From: Fibrobacterota bacterium
GTDB taxonomy: Bacteria > Fibrobacterota > Chitinivibrionia > Chitinivibrionales > Chitinispirillaceae
Direction of reading: 5' to 3'
Assembly (NCBI GenBank): GCA_023436145.1
Contig: JAEZKP010000071.1
Span: 1 to 64,000, forward strand
DNA length: 64,000 nt
Shown: piece by piece, positions 1-9,220 of the stretch
Numbering within the stretch: position 1 is the first letter of the stretch
Layout: each line of letters starts with the position of its first letter
The notes under the pieces: generated by a model
Told to the model about the DNA's origin: nothing
Seen by the model: only the letters and a program-made list of their open reading frames with translations
Database searches by the model: none
Program-made: the position numbers and the translations under genes

Positions 1-360
1 TTCCTGCATGTCCGCAGGCAGGTGGAAAATGCTATCCCAGGCTACTATAAGATCGAATTTTTTTATTGTTTGCCAGGAGTTGATATCGGATAGCTCAAAA
101 GAAACCTCAGGATGGTTTTTACGGGCGAGATCAAGCATCTTCCTGGAGACATCTACTCCTGTCACTTCAAATCCACATTCCAGGATCGTGAATATCATCC
201 GTCCACCAGATCCACAACCCACATCAAGCGCAGTGCGATGATTTTTACAATACCCAATTGCTCTTTTCAGGGGTTTCAGACCATAGGATGAGCACCGGTG
301 TCTCTCCTCCCACCATTTTGCAACTTTGTCATATTTTTTTCCAATAATTTCCGGTTCCAT
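1..360 (-). CDS. Class I SAM-dependent methyltransferase, partial (runs off left edge)
   Basis: Reading from an ATG at 360 leftward, the frame is open for 120 codons to the window edge, so only the N-terminal half is present. It contains the SAM-binding motif I (ALDVGCGSGG, about residues 44-53), then a motif-II-like acidic strand end (VTGVD) and FDLIVAWDSIFHL. This order is typical of the Methyltransf_11/25 Rossmann fold. The substrate cannot be inferred. It is on the same strand as the GH53 gene, about 120 bp beyond that gene and its putative terminator, so probably a separate transcription unit. Confidence 0.8.
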   Translation of the reverse strand, partial: MEPEIIGKKYDKVAKWWEERHRCSSYGLKPLKRAIGYCKNHRTALDVGCGSGGRMIFTILECGFEVTGVDVSRKMLDLARKNHPEVSFELSDINSWQTIKKFDLIVAWDSIFHLPADMQE

Positions 361-406
361 AACGACTTATTCTGACTGATCCTTTTTTTGATTGATTATT
401 GGAAAA

Positions 407-431
407 CCTCCGATGATTCATATTCCGGAGG
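407..431 (-). terminator. Probable intrinsic terminator of the GH53 gene
   Basis: Read on the minus strand, CCTCCG pairs with CGGAGG across a 13-nt loop and is followed directly by TTTT. It lies about 50 bp downstream of the GH53 stop codon. The stem is short and the U tract brief, so efficiency is uncertain. Confidence 0.5.
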
Positions 432-481
432 GCTTTATTAGATAACAGATTTTCCGAAGTCTCACTTGGAATCGATTTCTT

Positions 482-1762
482 TCAATAACATGCAATTTTA
501 TCAGTCGATCTTAATCCTTTGTAATACGAATTTAAAATATATGTTCCTTTGGAAAGCCTGCATCTGAAATCCTTTGTAAAAGGATTTCTATATACCATCT
601 TTCCATCGCTTGAATAGAGGGTGATTGTAGAACCAGAAAAGTCATTTGGTAAAGAGATAACAGCAAAACCATTAACAAAGCGGGTTTTAATGGCACGGTT
701 TGGTGTTTGACCTTTCAGCATCTGATCCATGGAAGAGGTAACGTTCTCGACAAATCCGTTTAATGCCTTTGTCGGCCGTCCGTTGGCACCCCAGGCACCC
801 AGGTTATATCCTCTGTTATATCCTGGACCAGCCTGAGGCTCCCAGTAGATAACACCCAGCCCCATTTGATCTTTTATCGCTCTAATCTTTGCAATCATAT
901 CGGCAATCATAATTCTGCAGTTATTTTCCTCCCTGTAATCCATACCTGTCTCTGCAATAATCACCGGTTTTTTATATGAGGTTATCATGTCTTTAACATT
1001 GTTCAGCACTTTATTATTAAATGCCTGCCAATCTTTGGCACTTGTATTCGGAGCATATTCCGGATATGCAGACATCCCTATGGCATCAAAGCTTGCTTTA
1101 TTGTTAGTCAGTCCACCGATATTCCAGCGAAAAAGGGAGTTATCAAATCCGTTTGAAAGATGAACAACCGTTTTTGTTTCTGGTGATATCTCTTTTACTG
1201 CATTATGACCGGCTGTTACAAGATTTGCATAATTTTTCATGTTTTTGGAAGCATCACCGGTTGGCCAGAGCATCCCATTATTAGTTTCATTTCCGATCTG
1301 AACCATAACAGGACTGATTCCTTCCGCAGCAAGAGCGGTCATAATCTCTTTTGTGTGGTTATAAACAGCTGATTCCAATTGTACCTGGGTGAAATTTTTC
1401 CATGCTGCAGGTGGATTCTGCTTTCCCGGATCAGCCCAGGAGTCGGAGTAATGAAGGGTCAACATCAACTGCATTCCAGCATTTTTAACCCTCTTAGCCA
1501 TAGCTACAGTGCGGGATATATCGCACAAACCATTACCCCAGTCATTGGAAGGATTGACAAAAACACGCAATCTGATGGTATTCATCTGGTAATCTTTTTT
1601 AAGAATATCCAAAATGTCTCTTTGCACACCCGAACTATCCCTAAACACAACTCCATTTGTTTCCTGTCCTGGAACCCAGCTGACATCAGCACCTTTTATG
1701 AAATCAGCAGCGAAGGTGAAAAATGAAGAAACACAAATTATGATTATTATTAAACGAGGCAT
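482..1762 (-). CDS. Secreted GH53 arabinogalactan endo-beta-1,4-galactanase with C-terminal sorting domain
   Basis: A predicted extracellular enzyme that cleaves beta-1,4-galactan side chains of pectin. The ATG at 1762 is preferred over longer forms because AGAGGGG sits 7 nt upstream and a clean signal peptide follows (MPRLIIIIICVSSFFTFAA). The GH53 TIM barrel covers about residues 20-350. The proton donor is probably Glu159 in QIGNETNNG and the nucleophile Glu271 in VIIAETG, which are the family's two conserved strand-end glutamates. The last 75 residues (ITLYSSDGKMVYR...LSKGTYIL) resemble type-IX-secretion type A C-terminal sorting domains, so surface display or release through T9SS is inferred. 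It is followed by a terminator-like hairpin and appears monocistronic. Confidence 0.88.
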   Translation of the reverse strand: MPRLIIIIICVSSFFTFAADFIKGADVSWVPGQETNGVVFRDSSGVQRDILDILKKDYQMNTIRLRVFVNPSNDWGNGLCDISRTVAMAKRVKNAGMQLMLTLHYSDSWADPGKQNPPAAWKNFTQVQLESAVYNHTKEIMTALAAEGISPVMVQIGNETNNGMLWPTGDASKNMKNYANLVTAGHNAVKEISPETKTVVHLSNGFDNSLFRWNIGGLTNNKASFDAIGMSAYPEYAPNTSAKDWQAFNNKVLNNVKDMITSYKKPVIIAETGMDYREENNCRIMIADMIAKIRAIKDQMGLGVIYWEPQAGPGYNRGYNLGAWGANGRPTKALNGFVENVTSSMDQMLKGQTPNRAIKTRFVNGFAVISLPNDFSGSTITLYSSDGKMVYRNPFTKDFRCRLSKGTYILNSYYKGLRSTDKIACY

Positions 1763-2026
1763 GGTCATTCCCCTCTTTGAAAATGTCGGTATAACCATAA
1801 TATAGTATAGATAAGCATTCGTGCTTATATCATTTTCTTTTATGCTCACCACCAGTTTAAGAAAACTATTATAACCTGGCTTGATGGTAATGAGCAAGAA
1901 GCATTGAAATGGTTGAACTTTTTTGACAGCTGAGGCTACTGGTATTCTCTAATAATCGATATATAGCTCTTTTGCAGATGTTGAGTTTCCGCCAATATTT
2001 TTGACTGTCTGTCACACAGAAATAAT

Positions 2027-2812
2027 CTATTTCAGCACTTCGCGACGAAGGTTCTGAAAATCATCAAAAGCAACCTTCATACTCAGGCGGATGTTCAGAT
2101 AAGAGGAAAGTGCCATCGAACTGAAAATCGCAATCATGATGGCAATCTGGTATTTAATCGCCACAACAGGGAATGATCCCCCAAGTATCTGTCCTGTCAT
2201 CATCCCCGGTAAAGACACTATTCCTAATGTGGCCATAGTGGATATATGAGGGGTATTGGCTGCTTTTAGTGCTTCCTGGAAAAAAGGCTTCACTGCCTCA
2301 TTTAACTGAGCACCCATGTACAAATAACTGGTATACGCCTTTTCATTCTTGCGTATGGAATCGTAAAAACGTTCCAAAGCCAGAACATTCCCTTTCAAAC
2401 AATTGCCAAGTATCATTCCCGCAATCGGGATAAGATATCTGGCATCATAGAGCGGTTCCGGATGAATTACCACAAATACAAATACCACCAGTACGATTAC
2501 TGTACTTAGGGTAACTCCAATCATTGCAGGGATAAAGAAAAATCGGAGTTTGAGACCGGCACTTCCGATAATGTTTACATTAGCTACCAACATCATCAAT
2601 AAAAGCCACCCAGTGTTTAACCATATGCTATTTAATTCAAAAAGAACTCCCAGATAAAGCCCCACCAACGCTAGCTGTACTGTCATCCTTGATACAGCAA
2701 TTACTGATGATTTTAACATATTTACACCAGTGCTGAAAAAAACAGCAAATGGTATTGCCAGAAGGGTGTAAATGATAAACAGATCAAAATAAGAAAGATC
2801 GATTGTTTCCAT
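2027..2812 (-). CDS. fetB: FetB-like ABC transporter permease (UPF0014)
   Basis: A 261-residue integral membrane protein with about seven hydrophobic segments. It has the UPF0014 signatures NCLKGNVLALERF (about residues 140-152) and LPGMMTGQILGG (about 202-213). The family partners with a single ATPase (FetA) and in E. coli is implicated in iron export and peroxide resistance. Length matches the family (about 260). The start is supported by AAAGGA about 7 nt upstream. It lies 118 bp downstream of the ATPase gene on the same strand, so both halves of the transporter are encoded together. The transported substrate is inferred from the family only. Confidence 0.85.
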   Translation of the reverse strand: METIDLSYFDLFIIYTLLAIPFAVFFSTGVNMLKSSVIAVSRMTVQLALVGLYLGVLFELNSIWLNTGWLLLMMLVANVNIIGSAGLKLRFFFIPAMIGVTLSTVIVLVVFVFVVIHPEPLYDARYLIPIAGMILGNCLKGNVLALERFYDSIRKNEKAYTSYLYMGAQLNEAVKPFFQEALKAANTPHISTMATLGIVSLPGMMTGQILGGSFPVVAIKYQIAIMIAIFSSMALSSYLNIRLSMKVAFDDFQNLRREVLK

Positions 2813-2930
2813 TATCTGTTCCTTTAAACAATTATCACCAGGATTTTATGTATAACATCATTAAATCCATACAAATGGCAACCCGGTAGAAATCCAACAC
2901 ACTAATCAGGTAAGGAAAACTTTTCTCAAC

Positions 2931-3599
2931 TCAGATTTTTATCTCAGGTCGGGTTGTGGTGTCCTGAACAATCTTCCCATTGTCTATTCTTAAAAACCTC
3001 CGGGCTATTGCAAACCAGCGCGGATCATGAGAAACAGACAAAATGGAACAGTCTTCATCTCTAAAAAGCGACACAACAATCTGTGCACTATCAGAATCTA
3101 AAGCGGACGTAGCTTCATCAATACAGAAGATCTTTTTTTGCAGTAATAATGCTCTGGCAACTGCAATTCTCTGCTTTTCACCACCTGAAACAGTAGAAGC
3201 ATCCACACCCAACAGTGATCCTGGGAGACCCACTCTTTGGAGTATCTGAACCAATTTTGAAGCATCAGGCTTGATAGATATATTTGCTTTAAAATTGAAT
3301 GGAAACATCATAGCCTGTTTCACAGTTCCTATTCCCAGGACAGGTTCCTGCCCTATATACGCAATTTTGTTGCGAATCAAGTTCACTGAGTTCCTATCCA
3401 AAACCAAACCATCCACTCTGATACTGCCCTCAGAAATACTGTACCCTCCAAGAAGAGTGCGAAGTATAGTGGATTTCCCGCTTCCAGACTTACCCCACAA
3501 AACAGTTTTTTCACCTCGTGAAATGGCAAAAGAAATATCCTTAAGAATTATCTTTCCCTGTTCCTTAACTGTAACATTTTGAAATTCAATTATATTCAT
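2931..3599 (-). CDS. fetA: FetA-like ABC transporter ATP-binding protein
   Basis: A 222-residue stand-alone ABC ATPase. Walker A GKSGSGKST is at residues 36-44, Q-loop at YIGQEP, ABC signature VSGGEKQR, Walker B IFCIDEATSALD and the switch histidine in SVSHDP. It is the first gene of a two-gene unit with the FetB-like permease, which points to cytoplasmic energising of metal (iron) efflux. No clear Shine-Dalgarno is visible before the ATG; translation could begin at this Met regardless, because the beta-strand MNIIEFQNVTV is the usual family N-terminus. Confidence 0.85.
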   Translation of the reverse strand: MNIIEFQNVTVKEQGKIILKDISFAISRGEKTVLWGKSGSGKSTILRTLLGGYSISEGSIRVDGLVLDRNSVNLIRNKIAYIGQEPVLGIGTVKQAMMFPFNFKANISIKPDASKLVQILQRVGLPGSLLGVDASTVSGGEKQRIAVARALLLQKKIFCIDEATSALDSDSAQIVVSLFRDEDCSILSVSHDPRWFAIARRFLRIDNGKIVQDTTTRPEIKI

Positions 3600-4050
3600 G
3601 CGATTTTTATAAATTGTACCAAACAGTGCCCATAAATTACAGACAGTTACGACCTGTTACTAATCAAGTAAGATATATCTCCGTTTTTTATGTTGCAACA
3701 TTTCAGAAATAGAAATCTTTGAAACCGGGATACAGATCTCAACAGGAGAGAATATTTTACTAATAAAAAGGTCAGTCAACATAGCTTTACAACAGAGCAT
3801 TGGGTTTCCATTTCTGGCTCCATCTGCTCGTACTTTTGATAATGCCATTCATAGAGTTACGGTTGGGCTCTTGATGATACTGGCTTAATGACTACTTCAG
3901 ATTGGTAAATGAATGTGCATCGATCTGTCCACATAGCTTAAATATTACAATTGATGGAAAACTGGCAAAGTTAGAAGAGTAGTGAATTATTTGCTTTGAC
4001 TTAAAATGTTTTATTTTAAAGCTACTTTAATTTTAATTCAGTTATTCTCT
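3600..4050. other. Gene-poor gap between the flagellar operon tail and fetAB
   Basis: About 450 bp without a convincing gene. A 62-codon minus-strand frame (3660-3848) has plausible codon use, but it has no ribosome binding site, is preceded immediately by an in-frame TGA, and resembles nothing I recognise; it may be a gene remnant. No RNA gene or strong repeat is visible. The fetAB promoter must lie here, but no well-matched promoter boxes could be singled out. Confidence 0.5.
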
Positions 4051-5418
4051 TTACCTGTCTACAGGAGAAACCAATACCACTTTTCCTTCCACCACCATCT
4101 TTTTATCAGATACACTGATTATGAGTGTATCGGTGATCTGGGCTTCTGTGGAAGTAAAAACAGCTGAAGTATCACTTATTTCGGATAATTGGCTCAATGG
4201 TACTCCGGTCCATTTAACGTTCAATAAATCACCGTCCGGATCTGTCTTAATTACCCTGATATTATATTTTGATGAATACTCTACGGGAAACCGGATGACC
4301 GAGTCTGTATTGGTAAAAACTGAATCTTCTATGTAAATAGCTTTGATTACTGGCGGATAATTGACATCACCCTTCAACAGTTCAATTTTCACCACAGTAC
4401 TGTCATTATTACTATCCCTGACCACAAGCTTCAGAGTATCTATCAGGATAGTGGTATCCTTATGCACCTTTTTGCAGGCAGAGGTAGTGCAAACATAGGA
4501 TATCTGATTATCAAGCAGCAGGTCATTTCTTATTCTGTTAGTGACGTATGCTTTCCAGGTGCAGGTGATATCTGTACCTTCAGGATCATGAGCATATGCT
4601 TTTATTCTAAGTGTATCAAAGGATGGGAATCCCACTTGATAGAGGTTTGCACCTTTTAGAGTAGTATCCTCAAAAACGATGCTGTCCACAACCGGAGGCA
4701 GGTTTGAAGCATACCGTATGAGGTTGATATCTCGGTATTCACTGGAACCCTGATGATCAAATACCAGAAAATGAATAGTATCGTTAAAATTTCCTGAAGG
4801 CAGAGTGTAGGTCATCTGCAGATTATTGGCATTCGATGATTGTATTCTACCGGTATTTCCGGAGAATGTAATATCAGGTATTTTTCCATCCAGATCACGT
4901 GCATAAAACTGCAACGGGATATCGGTGTTTTTACTTTTTATCTGATACCGGATGAAATTCTCTGATCCATTGAAAACACTATCCCCGATTAAGATACTGT
5001 CAATAATCACAGGTAAATTAGTTACTCTGACTCTGACTTTATTGCTTTCCTTTAATCTTCCACCAATGGTTATAAAGACTGTATCAAAATAACTGTTTGA
5101 CTGGGTATCTTTTCTTGAGGGGTAATTTTTCCAGAAAAGATCGACTTCAAATCTCTTTGCATACCGGTTAACCATACCTTCGGGAATTATTAACTTGCCC
5201 ATACCTGTATGCCAGGCAAAATCGCTGAAATAGGTGGAATCAGCAGTTTCCACAATAGCATGGATAGGTTTGCCGGAATAAACTGCGCTGTCACGCTCGA
5301 CTTTTTCCAGACTCAGTCTTATTGAATTCACTCCAGAAGAGTTCTCTGTAGGCAGAGGCGAACAAAAAATGGCGATTGTAATCAGCAAGGCAATGATTTG
5401 GAAAATTGTTTTTTTCAT
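4051..5418 (-). CDS. Secreted protein with three tandem Ig/cadherin-like repeats, coupled to flhB
   Basis: 455 residues, function unknown. An N-terminal signal sequence (MKKTIFQIIALLITIAIFCS) is followed by a unique region (about 25-133) and three repeats of about 100-115 residues (about 134-238, 239-353 and 354-452). Each repeat opens with a PPV-(V/I)-x-(S/A)-I-x-(I/F)-(E/G)-D pattern and contains a D-x-(D/E)-G motif (DLDG, DPEG, DPDG), suggesting beta-sandwich modules that may bind calcium. Cys19 could be a lipidation site, but the lipobox (AIFC) is not canonical. Its ATG overlaps the flhB stop (ATGA), so it is translated from the flagellar mRNA. No known flagellar protein matches; a periplasmic or surface role linked to the flagellum is inference. 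Confidence 0.75.
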   Translation of the reverse strand: MKKTIFQIIALLITIAIFCSPLPTENSSGVNSIRLSLEKVERDSAVYSGKPIHAIVETADSTYFSDFAWHTGMGKLIIPEGMVNRYAKRFEVDLFWKNYPSRKDTQSNSYFDTVFITIGGRLKESNKVRVRVTNLPVIIDSILIGDSVFNGSENFIRYQIKSKNTDIPLQFYARDLDGKIPDITFSGNTGRIQSSNANNLQMTYTLPSGNFNDTIHFLVFDHQGSSEYRDINLIRYASNLPPVVDSIVFEDTTLKGANLYQVGFPSFDTLRIKAYAHDPEGTDITCTWKAYVTNRIRNDLLLDNQISYVCTTSACKKVHKDTTILIDTLKLVVRDSNNDSTVVKIELLKGDVNYPPVIKAIYIEDSVFTNTDSVIRFPVEYSSKYNIRVIKTDPDGDLLNVKWTGVPLSQLSEISDTSAVFTSTEAQITDTLIISVSDKKMVVEGKVVLVSPVDR

Positions 5419-6485
5419 GCAGCATTCCTGTTTTTAAGTCTGTAGACATATGCCATGATTTCAGCAACTGCAGTAAAAAATTCCATGGGTATTGGAAATC
5501 CCACTTCAACTTTATCATACATGGAACGGGCTAAAGGTTTATCCTCAACTACCGGGATGTTATTATCTTTGGCTAAACTTTTAATTTTCTGGGCAATAAG
5601 GTCTTTTCCTTTAGCAACCACAACCGGAGCATCATTTTCCTTCGGTTCATATCGTAATGCAATGGCCAGATGAGTGGGGTTGGTGACCACAACTGTAGCT
5701 TTAGGCACCTGTTCCATCATTCGACGCCTGGCCATCTCTCTTTGTAAAGACCTGATCCTGGATTTCACCTGCGGGTCTCCTTCCAGCTGTTTTCTTTCCT
5801 CTTTCACCTCCTGGTGGGTCATTTTCAGCTGTTTTTCATGTTCGAAACGCTGATAGGCATAATCAAGGACTGCGATAATAATCATAACCAGAGCGATCTT
5901 GAGAATTACCTCATATGCCACAGTTAATGCAAAAGTCCAAATTGTCAGCACAGATGCATCTGAAAGGGTGAGCATCGTTCCGAACTCTTTTTTCAGAGTA
6001 ACATAGGCGACGATAATAATAACTGCCAGTTTCACGATGTTTTTCAATGTTTCCACAACAGAACGCATTGAAAACAGGCGACCAAAACCAGAGATCGGAT
6101 TTATCTTTTCAAACTTTGGCATGAGTGGTTTTAAAGTAAACAAAAATCCCACCTGAGCCACATTTGCCACTATACCCATCAACATGATCCCTCCGGCAAC
6201 AGGAGCAGCGGTTTTTGCCAAAAGAATCACCGCTTTCCGTATCAGCATCATCAGTCTGGCATAATCCATCTCAGGCTGTGCGACTAGCTTAATAAACTCT
6301 ACCATACTCCCGCTTAACTCTTTAATAATCCAGGGCCCGAGTAATTTGATCAGAAAAAGTGCAGCCAGAAGGACTATTACCGAATTAATCTCAGTGCTTT
6401 TGGCAACAGTTCCCTTTTCTCTGGCATCCTGACGTTTTTTTTCCGACGGGGCTTCAGTCTTTTCATCATTGGATTGTTCAGCCAT
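5415..6485 (-). CDS. flhB: FlhB, flagellar type III export substrate-specificity switch
   Basis: An inner-membrane component of the flagellar export gate whose C-terminal cytoplasmic domain self-cleaves to switch export from rod/hook to filament substrates. 356 residues: an acidic/basic N-terminus (EKTEAPSEKKRQDAREKG), four membrane segments, the linker helix, and the autocleavage motif NPTH at 269-272. Length and layout match the family. It follows fliR by about 24 bp in the same operon and overlaps the downstream Ig-repeat gene by 4 bp. Confidence 0.97.
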   Translation of the reverse strand: MAEQSNDEKTEAPSEKKRQDAREKGTVAKSTEINSVIVLLAALFLIKLLGPWIIKELSGSMVEFIKLVAQPEMDYARLMMLIRKAVILLAKTAAPVAGGIMLMGIVANVAQVGFLFTLKPLMPKFEKINPISGFGRLFSMRSVVETLKNIVKLAVIIIVAYVTLKKEFGTMLTLSDASVLTIWTFALTVAYEVILKIALVMIIIAVLDYAYQRFEHEKQLKMTHQEVKEERKQLEGDPQVKSRIRSLQREMARRRMMEQVPKATVVVTNPTHLAIALRYEPKENDAPVVVAKGKDLIAQKIKSLAKDNNIPVVEDKPLARSMYDKVEVGFPIPMEFFTAVAEIMAYVYRLKNRNAA

Positions 6486-6508
6486 TTATATTACCTGCCC
6501 TCATCTTT

Positions 6509-7297
6509 TCAGGCCATCAGATACAAAAGTCGCCAAATATCCTGAATCAATACTTCCACTGTTTTCTGAAACAACAAAGTTAACATGGGAAGCACTAAAA
6601 TGGTAGCACCAATTCCCACGATAATTTTTAGTGGCATACCTACAAAGAAGATATTTATCTGCGGTACAGTACGTGCAATAACTCCGAGAGCAAGTTCTGT
6701 CAGAAAAAGAGTAACATAGACCGGTGCAGAAAACTTTAACGCCAGTATAAAGATATTACTTATCAAGGCAGTTATATGAACCATCATTTTATCACCGGCA
6801 AAGTTGGCACCCATGAGTGGCACCAGTTCAAAACTCTTTTGAATTGCCAGAATAAGAAAATAGTGCCCGTTAAAAAGAAGAAAAAGTATGGTGAAAATGA
6901 TAACCTGAAACTGCCCGAGTACAGTGATCGGTTCATCTGAAAACGGATCTGCCAATTCTACAAATCCAAAACCCATTTCATTATCAATGAGCATGCCGGC
7001 AAACTGGACTGCGGTAAAAAGCAGCGATGAAACAAAGCCGATAGCCAGTCCAACCATGACCTCCTTGATTATCAAAAGGATAAACAGACCTGGTGAAAAA
7101 ACCACGCTTTTGTCAATTCCGGTACTCATCACTGAGCCAAACAGAATTACCGCCAGAAGCAGGGATAAACCGATTTTCAACTGGAAAGGTATGGACCAGG
7201 AACCAAATACCGGAAGAAGTGCAATGATGGTGCTGATTCGCACAAAAACCAGAAAGAAAAATATGACCTGGTCAACATTGAAAGGAATCAGCTCCAT
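6509..7297 (-). CDS. fliR: FliR, flagellar export gate protein
   Basis: A 262-residue polytopic membrane protein with the FliR family layout, including the conserved IALLPVFG segment near the N-terminus and GVIARTVPQINIF in the second half. FliP, FliQ and FliR form the helical export channel at the centre of the basal body. The fliQ stop codon TAA directly abuts the fliR ATG, implying translational coupling and stoichiometric gate assembly. Confidence 0.96.
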   Translation of the reverse strand: MELIPFNVDQVIFFFLVFVRISTIIALLPVFGSWSIPFQLKIGLSLLLAVILFGSVMSTGIDKSVVFSPGLFILLIIKEVMVGLAIGFVSSLLFTAVQFAGMLIDNEMGFGFVELADPFSDEPITVLGQFQVIIFTILFLLFNGHYFLILAIQKSFELVPLMGANFAGDKMMVHITALISNIFILALKFSAPVYVTLFLTELALGVIARTVPQINIFFVGMPLKIIVGIGATILVLPMLTLLFQKTVEVLIQDIWRLLYLMA

Positions 7298-7567
7298 TTA
7301 CCTGATTACCTTTCCTATAAGATCGAAAAGTCCGGAAGTATATTCTACCAGCTTAAGTAGCATCCATGGAAAAAGAAGCAGAAACACCAGAATCATTGCC
7401 AGGATCTTTGGTATAAAAGTAAGCGTCATTTCATGAATCTGGGTAACCGCCTGAAAGATCCCAATCACCAACCCGATGAGAAGTCCTACAATAAGCAGTG
7501 GACCGGAAATGAGAAGTGTGATCAATAGTGCATTACGCCCTATATCTACCACCAACGCTGCATCCAT
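7298..7567 (-). CDS. fliQ: FliQ, flagellar export gate protein
   Basis: 89 residues with two long hydrophobic helices separated by the conserved QIHEMTLTFIPK loop, which is diagnostic of FliQ. It is part of the FliP5Q4R1 export gate. It is located between fliP (12-bp gap) and fliR (0-bp gap) in the canonical order. Confidence 0.96.
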   Translation of the reverse strand: MDAALVVDIGRNALLITLLISGPLLIVGLLIGLVIGIFQAVTQIHEMTLTFIPKILAMILVFLLLFPWMLLKLVEYTSGLFDLIGKVIR

Positions 7568-7579
7568 GAACTACTCTCC

Positions 7580-8431
7580 CTACCGGAACGAGGTTACCAT
7601 CTGCCTTATTATCAGATGCCAACCATCTACCAGAACAAAAAGCACTATTTTAAAGGGCATCGAAATCATTACTGGCGGTAACATCATCATACCCATGGAA
7701 AGAAGAACACTGGCTACGATCATATCAATCACCAGAAAAGGAATAAAAAGAATAAATCCTATAATGAATCCGGTTTTGAGTTCACTTGTGATAAAAGCAG
7801 GAATAATGACTTCATAAGGAAGATCATCAATGTTTTTGGGTGGAGGCATCCTGGAAATTCTGACAAATAAAGCTACATCCTTCTCACTTACCTGTCGCAG
7901 CATGAAATTACGTACCGGTTTTCCTGCTTTTCCCAGAGCCTCATTAAACTCGATCTGCTGAGCCAGATAGGGCTGAATCGCTTTGTCATTTATTTCTGTA
8001 AACACCGGCATCATAATAAACAGAGTGAGAAAAAGTGACAACCCGACCATTATCTGATCAGGAGGCATGGTCTGAGTACCCAGCGCCCTGCGTAGAAATG
8101 ACATTACAATCACTATTCTTACGAATGAAGTAACCATAATCAGAATTGATGGAGCCAGGGCCAGTATGGTGATAAGAAAAAGCACCTGAAGTGCTACCGC
8201 TACATCGCCCGGTTTATTAGTATCCGCAACAGACAAGGTCAGTTTTGGCAAAACCTGTGCACTGACCGTAACTATTGCCGGCCCGAAAAAGAACACAATT
8301 GCAGCAAAAACGCCTTTGCTGTAAAGCAACACATTACTTACAGATAATACTATATTCCTGATGCCTTTTACTACACAACTAACATCAGGAATCGCATTTT
8401 TTTTATTCATACAACCCATCTCAAAGCTCAT
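7580..8431 (-). CDS. fliP: FliP, flagellar export gate protein
   Basis: 283 residues. The mature part shows the FliP hallmarks: FVRIVIVMSFLRRALGTQTMPPDQIMVGLSLFLT-type helices and DMIVASVLLSMGMMMLPP near the C-terminus. The roughly 85-residue N-terminal stretch holds one or two extra hydrophobic segments before the conserved core; as in E. coli FliP, one may act as a cleaved signal. The ATG overlaps the fliO stop by 4 bp (ATGA). A second in-frame Met lies at residue 8, so the exact N-terminus is not certain. Confidence 0.96.
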   Translation of the reverse strand: MSFEMGCMNKKNAIPDVSCVVKGIRNIVLSVSNVLLYSKGVFAAIVFFFGPAIVTVSAQVLPKLTLSVADTNKPGDVAVALQVLFLITILALAPSILIMVTSFVRIVIVMSFLRRALGTQTMPPDQIMVGLSLFLTLFIMMPVFTEINDKAIQPYLAQQIEFNEALGKAGKPVRNFMLRQVSEKDVALFVRISRMPPPKNIDDLPYEVIIPAFITSELKTGFIIGFILFIPFLVIDMIVASVLLSMGMMMLPPVMISMPFKIVLFVLVDGWHLIIRQMVTSFR

Positions 8432-9000
8432 TCCGGTTTTTTCATTTTACTGATAAAGTTATTAAATGCATCTTTAAATTGAATTATTGATGATCCACCC
8501 TTAGATGAAGCGATCACATCTATTGCCTTCTGTCCCTCTATTTTCTCCAGTAAAACAATAGACTGTGGAGTCTGCCCCAGAAGATACACTGCATCCATTA
8601 CCCTTATCATGGTGACATTACGGTTCTGCCCAAATGGCAAAATCTCCAGAACATCCATTGCCCCACCACCACCTATTCTGGATGCCCCTGAAAGACCGCT
8701 TTTCTTTACTATCCATGCAACTGCGAAAATTACAGCTATTACCACTGCCAGATATAGCATGACTCTGAAAATCACAAACGTGTAGTTCTCCTGATTTTTA
8801 GCCATTTGCACATTTTCACCCAGAGAGGAATCTCCTTGAGAAAAAACCGCTTCCCTGACTTTCCTAATGTCAAAATCACCTGTCTCTTCCACAGCGGGAT
8901 GCTGAGCCATTAAAACAGAACAGAAGAAAAAAAGAATTAAAAAGACATTTTTGGTCTTATTTCTTTTTAATCCCGGATTGCCACATTCTTTGAAACTCAA
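8428..9000 (-). CDS. fliO: FliO, flagellar export assembly protein
   Basis: 190 residues. It has an N-terminal hydrophobic segment (probable signal or anchor), a linker, a second membrane helix around residues 75-95 (VMLYLAVVIAVIFAVAWIV), and a cytoplasmic domain with the FliO-like pattern LEILPFGQNRNVTMIRVMDAVYLLG. FliO assists FliP ring assembly. FliO is poorly conserved, so the call rests on this pattern plus its position immediately before fliP. The 220 bp between this gene and fliY carry a weak hairpin, so part of the transcription may start or stop here. Confidence 0.88.
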   Translation of the reverse strand: MSFKECGNPGLKRNKTKNVFLILFFFCSVLMAQHPAVEETGDFDIRKVREAVFSQGDSSLGENVQMAKNQENYTFVIFRVMLYLAVVIAVIFAVAWIVKKSGLSGASRIGGGGAMDVLEILPFGQNRNVTMIRVMDAVYLLGQTPQSIVLLEKIEGQKAIDVIASSKGGSSIIQFKDAFNNFISKMKKPE

Positions 9001-9123
9001 GCAAATGCTCCTTTGATGGGCGGTAAGTATTGGATTTTTAACAGATTATCTCATTATTGAGCAAAGAATGCAATTACCAAAAATGAATCAGAGGGGGGAA
9101 AATAAGGAATCCTAAATCAAAAA

Positions 9124-9138
9124 GATTAACTCTTAATC
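9124..9138 (-). terminator. Weak hairpin with U tract between fliY and fliO
   Basis: On the minus strand GATTAA and TTAATC are separated by three bases and followed by five T. The stem is AT-rich and short, so at most it would attenuate transcription between fliY and fliO. The surrounding 9001-9220 is otherwise without a gene. Confidence 0.3.
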
Positions 9139-9220
9139 GATTTTTATCCTGTTTCGAATCTCTCGCTCAGGATTTCCAATTTTCTTAATAAAAAGATCCC
9201 CGAGCTTCATATCTCAGGTT

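Noticed and set aside
3660..3848. 62-codon minus-strand frame
   Set aside because: No ribosome binding site, TGA immediately upstream and no family resemblance; mentioned only as a possible remnant.
9001..9220. Possible tRNA (GTTTCGAATCTC resembles a T-loop)
   Set aside because: No matching acceptor, D or anticodon stems around it.
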